A stretch of DNA of 64,000 nt from Macrotrachela quadricornifera (Eukaryota > Rotifera > Eurotatoria > Philodinida > Philodinidae), in NCBI GenBank assembly GCA_022393335.1, contig JAJEKB010020262.1, positions 372,011 through 436,010 on the forward strand. The letters run 5' to 3'. The notes below the pieces were generated by a model that worked only from the letters and a program-made list of their open reading frames with translations, was not told the origin of the DNA and made no database searches. Position numbers and translations under genes: made by a program. Positions 28,301 through 40,300 of this stretch are shown here, piece after piece; positions within the stretch are counted from its first letter, which is position 1; each line of letters begins with the position of its first letter.

Positions 28301-31300
28301 TACAAACCGTGCAGCGATATATAAAGCAAAAATTTAAATCTGCTTTAGCATGAATACGTATAATTAAATACATATAATTTTGCTCATGCAATTAAACCCT
28401 CAAACCTATATCCCTAAAATCTTAACACTTTATCCTATACCTATACCCAGATATCCTTAACACTATACACAATATCTATACTCTATACTATTAACACTAT
28501 ATTCTATAGCTTCATATGCCATGAAAATCGTCGATTTTTGACAGACTGTTTTAGAGTTCGTGTGAGAAAATATCTCGGTTAGAGCGGTGTTCTTTGTTCA
28601 CTAGTTGATGCATAAGGACTTGCTGAGGTTGATAGACAATGAATATTGGTATAAAATTGCATCTTATCAGTTTCAATAAAAATCGAGTTTTCACTCCTCA
28701 ACGTTTGGAACTCAAAATGATTGGATGAAAATCTCATAAAATATCAGGTCGATGTTCCTGAACTTGAATACGATGTCAGAAGTCATCCATCAAAAGTTAT
28801 GTTAAGAATATTACCAGAACGCTTAGAACTAAAAAAATCGGCGATTTATCGCGATCCTTTTACCAACTACTATTTTGAGCACATAGCCAATTACAGTATT
28901 AATGTCCATTTCAGAATTAAATGGCCGTGGACATTTTTTGAATAGTTTTAAAACAAAAAGAGAGAAATGACTCGGGGTTTCAGCACTATCTAGAGTCGAC
29001 ATAACTGCACCCTTTATAGAGCCAACAAAAAATCCAGTTGCTTGTTTACTAAGATATAGCATCAGTTTAAAAGATGACCTTAATCCACTTTGAAAACAGT
29101 AAGCTTCCTAAACTATAATATAATGAGTAAATAGCCTAGCTTCAACTATATCGATCAGCTCAAGCATGAGATCGATAAATGCTTCCCTTCAAAAGATATA
29201 AAGAATTTTCTGAATGCTACTTATCAAATTTTTTTGAAATCTGAGCAGTTAACAAACACTTTCTTATATAAATTTTCAACCGTCTTCAACTTCATAACAT
29301 GGTTCATTAGTCTTTGGAATTTTTTCACTACTAAGAACATCACAAATTATACAATGAATTCACTTTAATGATAATGAATTGAAATTTTACAAAATTTTCT
29401 CGAACTTTTATTTTATTGATGTGCTTTATAGCAAAAACTTTGGGAGCCTAAATTGATTAATCAAAAAGAGATTCGAAGGTATTTATGTAAATCTGCCATA
29501 AAAAGACGTTAATCATCAGTAGCATCTGTACTATAAGAACTATAATCATCATCATCATGATTATGCAGTTCTTCTTCAATTTCTTCAACATGAATGTCGG
29601 CCTCTATAAACGTTGTCTCATATTATTCGGCATGATTAATGTAACTAGTTGCTTCTGCAGGACTCAAGCCATATATTCATTCTTGTGTCGATTTGTTCAC
29701 TTCAGTCAAAGTCAACTTCGTGTTTCTATCACGTATTTATACTTCCATATGGCTAGCTCCGATCATTAAATCTCATAGCGACTGTTTAAAGTTATGTTCT
29801 CTGCATTCGCTTCTCGTTGTTCTCTGGCTGTCTATTTAGGGTGTATGTAGACTTTGTATAGTATTGGTTCAAAACAAAACAAAAGCCAGTACGCACGCAT
29901 TAAGACAGCACAAATCGTCTCAAAAATAACTTCACTCAAAAGAAAACAATGGTTTAATTCATGCACAATGAGCTACAACACTTGTACAGCACAATCATAG
30001 TAAGTGAAACTGTTCATGGATGTGCTATTACAACACAGAGTATGATTGCATCAAATGAAAAAATTGATCCATTGTCATAAAAGAAATTGTATACATGGAT
30101 TCTGATGACGCTCTTAATAGGAAAATAAACTCCGAAGGTTAATGAATCATGACATGAAGTTGAAGACGGTTGAAAATTTATATAAGAAAGTATTTGTTAA
30201 CTGCTCAGATTTCAAAAAAATTTGATAAGTAGCATTCAGAAAATTCTTTATATCTTTTGAAGGGAAGCATTTATCGATCTCATGCTTGAGCTGATCGATA
30301 TAGTTGAAGCTAGGCTATTTACTCATTATATTATAGTTTAGGAAGCTTACTGTTTTCAAAGTGGATTAAGGTCATCTTTTAAACTGATGCTATATCTTAG
30401 TAGAAAAGCAGCTGGATTTTTTTGTTGTCTTCATAAAAAGATGCAGTAATGTCCACTCTAGATAGTGCTGAAACCCCGAGTCATTTCCCTCTTTTCTGTT
30501 TTAAAATTATTCAAAAAATGCCCACGGCCATTTAACTCTAAAATGGACATTAATACTGTAATTGGCTATGTGCTCAAAATAGTAGTTGATAAAACAATCG
30601 CGATAAATCGCTGATTTTGTCAATTGTTAGCAATTATTGTCCGATTTTCTCGATTTTTTCGCGATTGATCATCAAAATCGGGGCGATTTTTCAGGCATGC
30701 GTTACCTTTACCATTATATCTTTAAACCTATGTTTTATACCCACGCCCTTGACACTATGTTATGTATCTATACCCCTATATCTTTAACACTCTATTCTGT
30801 ATATATATTCATGTACTTTTAACACTATGTCTTATACCTATACCACTGATACTATAGTCATATACCCATACCTTTTATACTATACTTTTAACATTATAAC
30901 TTAATACCTATATCCTTAATAATATATCAATCTATACCTATAAAGTTATGACTATAACTCTCAGTCTAAATTATCAAAATAGCCCTCACAGCACTTCCAC
31001 TAATACTATTTTATTTGTGATTTCTCCTTATTCCCTCACCAAATAAGGTCTATACTCAATTATATAGATGCGTCTAATTTCATGACTGCACTGACAGATT
31101 GTCGTTTAGGAGTTGTGTTTTAATTTTAACGTCTTTTTAGCACTATAAATTGGTTCATTCTATGGTTTTTATTTGCCTAAACTGGCCTGCATTTAATTCG
31201 TGATGCTTCTTTCTCTTCGCGTATTTGTATTTTGTTGTGTGATGAGATACATACATGACTGATGTGGTGATAAAAAAAAACTAGTCTCAGACTTAAAAGC

Positions 31301-34300
31301 TTTCAGTTCAAGATTAAATCAAGCCAAGTAGATTGAAACTCATTTACGGATGGACTCTCGGATCTGATCTTTTATGATTGTGTAAAATTCATACCATCAG
31401 ACTTGAAATTTTTCACTAATGGTAGCAATTATCTAGTCATATAAGATAAAATAAGTTTCGTATTAGCTGTTATTGTACGTTTCGTATTATTTGGTTCGTG
31501 TAAATTTTTGGCTAAAGTCATACAATAAGAATCATTTAGAATCTTGCAGAAACTCGTAACTATACGTTCTTGATCGATCTATTGGTAAGATCTTACAGGA
31601 AATCTTGTATACGTACGATCTTATACGATCTTGTCAGATTTTACGTCTGCTTTTTTTGCCCTGGATTTCTATGGATGGACTGTCACATCGCAGCTCTCGA
31701 TCATATCACATGCAGATATTGTCTTCCTTACAGGCTATTTCATAAATCTTGAGGCTCGACAAAAATAGTTTCTATGGAAACAGAGGAAAACTTCTAATCG
31801 GATGTATTCATATGAGCATTTAGTCCTCGCGTCGGTTCATCAAATAACATACTATTGGATAATATCTTCTTTTGTAACAAATATCGTGGATCGAGGCGAT
31901 CTACTGAATCTTTTTCCAAATCGAGAAATCAGTTGATAAAAGCACTCACTAATTCATATATGATCGTATCTGATCTTACTTCAATATCACATATGATCAC
32001 ATCAGATCATACAAAAAGCCGTGGTTTCTGAAATCTTATATTAAGACTGACAATAGGATCCATGTATGATCAATCCATAAGATCTTCCGAAATCATACTA
32101 GATTCATATGATAAGATATTTACAGATTTGCTAACAAATGCATATGAATAATATCTTCATATCTTAGTATGTTCTATGTAACACAAATTAACTGCATAAC
32201 TAACACAAAATCTTTTATTTCTAAAGAAAATCCATCAGTATACCACTGTGAGTATAGCACACTACTTATACCCTTGTAGGTATATCAGCCTATCTTTACC
32301 CTAGTGATTATATTACCCTAACTGTATCCTTTTAAATATATTACTCTATCTATAGCTGTCTTGCTATACTACTTCACCTATATTCTTATTAATACATGAT
32401 CCTGCCTATATTCTGACAGGTATACTAATATACTTAGATTTGTGTTTATACCCATAGGCATGTAATCTGTTGCCGCTATCGCTAATCTCCATCTTGACAT
32501 CCCTGTATCTGTATATTTCACTTATTCTCATCCTCACATTCCTATATCGATCTCTCTGTATCTTTTTTTTCTATATCATTAAACCTACATCGAAACGCCT
32601 ATATCTTTGACACAATATATTTATATCTATAGGCTCACGACGGCAGCATTCAAACATTGCTCTTTGCACTTCCACTTATGGTCCTATATTTATAAACTCA
32701 GCCTTATTCTTTTGCGGACAGTTGCTTATGTTGATTTAAGTAGTTTCACCTCATTTGACCTTTGAAATAGCATGGTACTCTTTCGAAGTATCGTTTTATT
32801 CTCACGTTTCTTTAATGGTATTCATGGTTTTGTAGCCTTAAATATCTATGACTAAATCGATGAACATTTAATGAATAGAACTACTCTATCCTCATGTACT
32901 GTATGTTTGTGTGTGACGAGATAAATGTATGTCTGCTGTTTTAATAAAGAGAGCCAGTTTCTCAAGCTTTTGATGGGGGAGTAAAGTGTGCTCTTAAAGG
33001 ACCCCACCGATTAAGGAGCCAAATCTGTCCCTCCATAAAAATGCCATTATTATATCATAACATTGTAGCTTCGACCCAATGACACGTTTAGAAATATTGT
33101 TTTTCTTAAATGGTTTTTTATTTCTCAAAATCAACGAATATCTTTATGACACTATGACAAGGTCTAATTAGGACCTATAAACTCCATATTTTTCTGCTAT
33201 CGATAAAGCTTCTAAAATTCTAATTTCATATTCAGAAACAGTATTATAGCCCTTCTAATTCTTCATAATCACTATTTTATTAAACTTAATAGGAATCGAA
33301 TAAAAACTGATATATGGTCGGCAAAGGTATATAGTCCCGATATATATGAAAAGTTGACGTAGAATTATCTCAACAATAAAAAATTGTACATCTGGGAAAT
33401 TTTCACAAAACTTGCTTACATACTCAGCGTTCTCTCAATATCGTTGTGACTTAAAAGTTTTTTGTTCAAAGTACCACTTTAGACTTGAACATTCTCAAAT
33501 GTAATCATGTTGTATGTCAATCCTGACCATATATCACGATTTTAACCATCAACAGATCATTTTTCAACAAAATGCATGTGATATTCGGAATTAGCATCAA
33601 CAAATGAGTAGAATGACATGTATTTTATTGAAAAACAGTTTTCATCTAAAATCACCCCTGAGGGAAATCACAGGCAAAATTTTTCCCAAAATGGCTGAAG
33701 GAGAGTAGAGGTTGAATTTTGGTGAAAACTGTTTTTTAATAAAATACATGTCATTCTACTCATTTTTTTATGCCAATTCCGAATATCACATGCATTTTGT
33801 TGAAAAATGATCTATTGATGGTTAAAATCGTGATATATGGTCAGGATTTACATACAATATGATGACATTTGAGAATGTTCAAGTCTAAAGTGGTACTTTG
33901 AACAAAAACCTTTTAAGTCACAATGATATTGAGAGAAAGCTGAGTATGTAAGCAAGTTTTTGTGAAGATTTCCCGAATGTGTAATTTTTTATTGTTGAGA
34001 TAATTCTACGTCAACTTTTCCTATATGTCGGCACTATATATCTTTGCCGACCATATATCAATTTTTATTCGATTCCTATTCAGTTTAATAAAGTAGTGAT
34101 TATACAGAATTCGAAGGTCTATAATACTGTTTCTGAATATGAAATCAGAATTTTAAAAGCTTTATCCATAGCAGAAAAATATGGAGTCAAGGGTCCTAAT
34201 TGAACCATGTCATAGTGTCAGAAAGATATTCGTTGATTTTAGGAAATAAAAAACCATTTAAGAAAAGCAATAGTCCTAAATGTGTCATTAGGTCCAAGCT

Positions 34301-37300
34301 ACAATATTATGATATAATAATGGCACTTTTATGGAGGAACAGATTTGGCTCCTTAATCGGCGAGGTCCTTTTCTTGTTAAGGTCGATAGTGATATTTAAC
34401 TAAGGCTCTCACTAACCTTATCCGTATGGATTTAGAGTGTGAATATGCCTCTATCGGTGGTTAAAAAATGAGCCCGTTTGGTCGAGCCGTAATGGAGATT
34501 TTCAAATTTTTCTAACTCTAGTGACTTTTTGGACGCCGTATAGAAACAATTAAAACACAAAAATTCTGACGGATGAATATTATCTATTTTTACGGTAAAT
34601 CTCTTTTTGTATGAAAATATTTCATTTTTTGATTTAATTGAGGGAACCAATACTTTGACATCTGAAAGGAGCACTCACAAAAAAGATATATGAAAATCAT
34701 TCTTTAAATATTTTCTCAAAGAGCCAGTGGAAATCTTTAGAAATACCTCTTGTAACAATGTAAATATGCATCTATTTACTTGTCTTTCTTTGTCTGAATG
34801 AGATAGAATGTATACGAAATAATTATATACTTTATAGAGAAAAATCATTCATGTTATGATCAATTAAATCAAAGTCAGCACAATATGAATATTTCATTTG
34901 TGTTAACATAAATAAGATAAATAAATCATAACTTAAAAACCATAGATTTAATAATCAAATCTCTATAACAAGAGATTCTAAATGTTCAATTATATCCAAG
35001 CGAATAAATGTTTGCGGAGAATCTTCTATCAGATTTCTCTTTTTAATTATTAATAGTAAAAAGTCTTTTGAAAAAACCACAACAGTTTATAGAATTTGAA
35101 AAAGTTTCTCAGGATTAAAGAGGAGCAAAAAGTGTTTTAGTTTCAGTCTTATTTGATCCCTGACAGAGAGTTCTAAAAACTAAGCATATCATCCCTTAAT
35201 TTTATTAATTAAAGTTACAACTTTATGATGAATTAAATGATTTAGAAATAATCTTCTACTGTATCTAAGATATTGTTATTTTATGAGATCTACTATTGTG
35301 TAGAAGTCTTTCGATACAATATATCTTCAATTACGTGAAGAGAGATTTAAATAAGAGTTGATTGGGATTAGAGAAAGAAGCTGGAAGTAAAATTGCATAG
35401 TTACAACTCTCTCTAATAGAAGCTCATCTCTGTCAAGGGGTTAGATTCATCCTTGAAGTACTTGGGAATCAGATGAAAAGAAACACTAATCCCTGTCTCA
35501 TAACATAACATATAGATAAGTTTCAGTTTAAAAAAAATTGACTGAGTTCTACAATATGTTCACAATATGATTTATGTGAGCAATTCAGAACACATAGGTA
35601 ATGTATGTGTGTTAATAAATATCAAGCTTGTGAAGTTTTTGTTGTACTCGATTGAAATAGAGACGCTAATTCTCACACTTTTGGATTTCGGAAGTTCATT
35701 CTATTACAATTACTTACTTTGCAGATAAAAATAAATATCTCTTTGCAATAATTCTTCACTTACCATAGAGCTGGCAGTAACTCGGAAATCCATCGATGTA
35801 TACATCCTTGTATCTGCTATGTAGAGTGCTTCAATCCATTGTCGGCTAGTGAAAAAGCTTGTACAAACAGGATCAAATGATATCGTGTTGGAAACAAAAG
35901 CTTTATAAGGTATACTGATTGTCGAACAAGGACATGAGAGTGTTTGGCCATAAACCGAATAAAGATGATTGAAGAGAGATGGTGTGATATTTGAGATGGT
36001 AACTACTCGAGTTTGCGGATTCATCAAGGTGGTAGTAACGAGAATATAGAATGACACTAGAAATAAATAGATGAATGAAAAAAATCTTTAATATTCTCAA
36101 AAGTACTGTTTTTTTCTATTTTGTACCACTCATTGTCATATAGAGTTCATTTTGAAAAGCCCAAATTTATGTGTATTCAAATAAAAAGAAATATTTATTT
36201 TGATAGCACATGAGAAATAACATATGATCATATTATGCACACTAATACAGTGAATAGTTAATGACAAGTCATCACTGTTCTTCTTCTATCTATGAGTAAT
36301 TAATAATTTTATTTTATAATTTGGAGAATGAGTCATACATTTTACTGTATCAATTATATATAAAGGAATGAGAAATAAATTTTTGCGAATACCATTATCA
36401 AAATGATCTAAATAGCAACAATTTTTCAGCTACGTTAGAACATTTCGAGGCCATGTGCCGCAAAATACAACAAAAAATGGCAGCTATCATCTATTAGTGA
36501 CAGTAAATTGCGTTTAGAGAATCTAGTCATATTTTCTATATGTGCACCTTTTTACTACAATTAAAGATTGATTCTCGTCTTTTCTTGAAAACTTTTAATA
36601 GTAGACGCTCTCTAATATTGGAAGTCAGTATTTCGAAAACAACATTTAAATATGTCGCATTTTCCAATTAGCCGTTGCCACACATACAAATAGCGTTAAC
36701 TCTGTCGAAACGACCATTCCATGTTTTTATCACGTGGCAAGCTCTCGCTTGTTGATTCAAATCCAGTGTAACAAGTTTATATGAGAAAACTTTAACGAAA
36801 CTATCAAATATTTTTCTTTGCTGGACATCGTTGAGAAATGCTTTTTTTATTAAACTACGAACTGTTAGAAAGTAAATCTAATGTGTAAGTAGACAGAAGC
36901 ATTCTAAAAAGTTTTTTCTCGGTCATTTCACCAATCAAGAATATCATGTTGAGCCAACGAAAGCAAACTTTGACTGCAATACTTCTTGTAATATGCTGAA
37001 CTTATTTGCACAAATGATGCAAGGACATCGTCATGTGTAAAATCGCTTTTTCGTTCTGATTATTGTCACTAGATAAGCCTTAGTGAATTGAGCATAAGTT
37101 CATTTTGATTTTTAAATTTTTTGAGTTGAGTAAGCATTGTTTTGTTGAATATGAAGCCTTTAAACTAACACTACTCATAAAGCTCATCATAATCAGATTG
37201 ACAGCTAAGATCTTATCTGATGATAGCTTTAATAATCACTACACTACTCGAAACATAACACTATTGTTAAAGGTATTCATTTTTCAGAAAACATTTGCCT

Positions 37301-40300
37301 ACAACTCTCTGACAAAATAAGAATGTCTTTATAAGAATTTTATATTTTACCAAAGAACAGTTCATTTTTGATAAAGTTTTTGGGCCATCGTACTGATCGG
37401 ATGAACCATTTTCGGGTACGATCCTTAGCTGAAAATTTGATCATCACGGGTTTTACGAATAATGTTGATTTAAAATCGTCAAATTCAGTAAAATAAGCAT
37501 TATTCAACTAAGAAAGCTTACATACACAAACTTAGATGAACTTATTTAGGAAAGTAGGTAATGGACTATTCAATCACTTTTAATTCTAGACTACGTGCAT
37601 CATATACTCTCTATTAATCTACGAATACCCTGAAATCCTAAGGAACTCTAGAAAAATTAGTCTTAAAAGCTCGACTTGAAATTTTGTACAAAGATAGGTC
37701 TTAACATATCCAACGCGATTCATTTTTCTTACAAAAATTCTTCGGCGTATTCATTTTCGTGGATAGCTAACTTAAAATAAATGCAGTTAATGATCTTTTC
37801 ATTATCTTCTACCGATTATTCATCGTTCTGTTCTTTGTACTATCACATAATGAGTTATTTTTTGTGATCAATGAAAAAATCCTTCCCGTTACTTTTTCGT
37901 TCTTTTAAATCATATGAATAGTATGTGCGAGATAAGAGAACGAAATTTTCACCCTTTTCTCCCTTGTTCTTATGTCTCTGTGCTTCATTGTATAAAAGCG
38001 ATCGAAACTTGGAAATAATTCACGTATCGTTTGAAGAAATTGATACAGAACGGAGCGCTATCTCACTCAGTGAAGTGAACTCTTTGGATGATGGTTTTGA
38101 TCAAATGTATCTTGAATCTAGAAGTTTCGACGAAGAAGTTAATGATGAAGCGATGGATTCATAGATCCGGGATCAAATAGAAACAGACTTGGATGCAGAC
38201 TTCCTGGAGAATGATGGGTTCATCGGAGAAGTAACTTCTACTTCAGAAAATAGTACAATCAATCTTATAGATAGCTATCGACATTTATCACCGACAAAAT
38301 CATTGGTCTTATGATTCGTGAAACTAATCGATACGTGGAGCAATGTTTGCAAACACATGAGATTATCAAACTATCAAACATTTGTCAATGGAAACCAACT
38401 ATTGACGAACAACATGCTCAAGTTCTTTGGGATCATTACTGAGATGGGTCAAGCACAAATGCCAAAATTGAACTACTACTGGAGCAGCAATCAGTTGTAT
38501 GAATCTGAGATCATTCGAAGTACCATGATGAGAGAAAAGTTTGAATTATTACTCAAATTTTGGCATTTTGCGAACAACAATGAGAAGCATCCAAGTCAAG
38601 AGAGGCTGTTCAAGTTGAAACCGCTTTTGGATCTACTAGAAGCCGGATTTTCATCAGCATACATTCCTCGCTCACTTATTACTATCGACGAAACAATAGT
38701 ACCGTGGCGAGATAAGCTTTCATTCAAGTAATATATTTCTGGAAAGCGCACAAATATGGGGTAAATATATACGAGATACTAGCTACTAATGGATACACTT
38801 GAAATTTTCTGGTTAGCAAGACTCTACGGTCGGTCTTGGGCATACTCAAACAGCAGAATATGAATTTATTGGATGATCTTTTGCGATGTTTTCGAATCGT
38901 AGCTGCAAACAACTTCCTTACCGGCATTTCTCTTGAGAAACGTTTGTTAGAAGATGATACACATCTTATAGGGACTTTGAGAAGCAGCCATGCCGGATCA
39001 GGGAACCAAGTTCGTCACAAAAAGCTCCGTCGTGGTGAAGTGTAAGGATGCCAGAATAGAAACGGAATAACATTAATCTTGTAGAATGACAAAAGAGATA
39101 CGCGCTGGTGATATCCATAAGACTTTCATATTCAGCAACTCTGATGAACACTGAGAAAACTAGTATTCAAAATGAGTGCATTATGATGCTACAAGTTGTA
39201 CTGGATTACCTCAAAGGAAAACAGGGTATTGATTCATCTGATCTGCTATCAGCGTATTATACATGTCTCATTGATTTTCGTGACGGCAATAGTCAATAGC
39301 TGTTTGATATACAGGGAAAACTATGCCGCAAGTGACGTTACCATTTTGTAGTTTTGTGAAAACCTCATCCAATCTTTACTACTTGGTATGTCATCCGAGA
39401 AGCTGAAATCTGCTTCGAGACAAAAATAAACAAGGCAAATGAAGCACAAACTCGCTGATCACAAGCTCGAGGAATTCAAAAGATCTATCTGCAATGGCCA
39501 AAGGCACTGTGCGGACTGCTACGAAAAAGTCACACACGAGAAGCAAGTAATTCGACAACAAAGCAAATAAAAACCTTTTGTTTTGATTGTTTCAATGAGA
39601 AACATTATGCTACTCAATAAGTAATTGAAACAAAAATTAGTGTAACCTTTTGCCGAAGAAAAAAAGAAAAAGAAAGTGTTTTTCTTTTAATTTTCTTGTC
39701 GGACTATAGTAGGTTCCATCGTGCCGAATGTATTAACGAAAATGCTCTATCGTGAAAGTTTTAGATCTTTTAATTTGCTTCTATTCTAAGATGCATCTAT
39801 CATAAAAGCATGCCATTACGTTGCTCATTCATATAGATGGATTCTTTTTTCGTATTTCACGACAGAAGCAAATCAAAAGGTCTGACATTTTCACGATAGT
39901 CTATTTTTATTAAAGTCAATCTTTCTGCAAAATTTCAAGTCGAACTCCAAAATTCAGTTTTCGCAATATTCATAATTTATTAGATACCACACAATGCACA
40001 TAGTCTCGACTCAAAAGTGATAGAGTCCGTGACACATTCTAATAATATGCCACCACAACAAATAGAAGTAGTTAAGGGTGAAAGGTTGCCATTTCTTATC
40101 TTAGAACGTCAAGCCATTGCAATGTCCTTAAAAATCATCGGCAATAATAAGCACTGGTTTCTTACACATAATAATATGGAAATATATTGGAACAATGATA
40201 TGAGTAGGAATCAGTAGTAATCAGCAACTACTTATATTTTAAAGAAATTTATTTTGATAGAAATTATTGAAACTACAAATTTTCCACAATGTGAGTGAGA

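Larger units (their letters stand above)
27634..35763 (-). other. Intron 2 (8130 bp)
   Basis: GTAAGTGAAG...CCATTTAG, phase 0, present only in module 1. It contains GATC-rich patches, the CTATACC-type arrays, and foldbacks at 28835-30619 and 32996-34373. 34374-35763 shows nothing recognised; the ORF at 34432-34674 is unsupported. Confidence 0.7.

Noticed and set aside
4376..36057. Treating each family ORF as a separate small gene or pseudogene fragment
   Set aside because: All start codons of these ORFs are internal. The coding similarity extends upstream to splice acceptors, and junction phases agree throughout.
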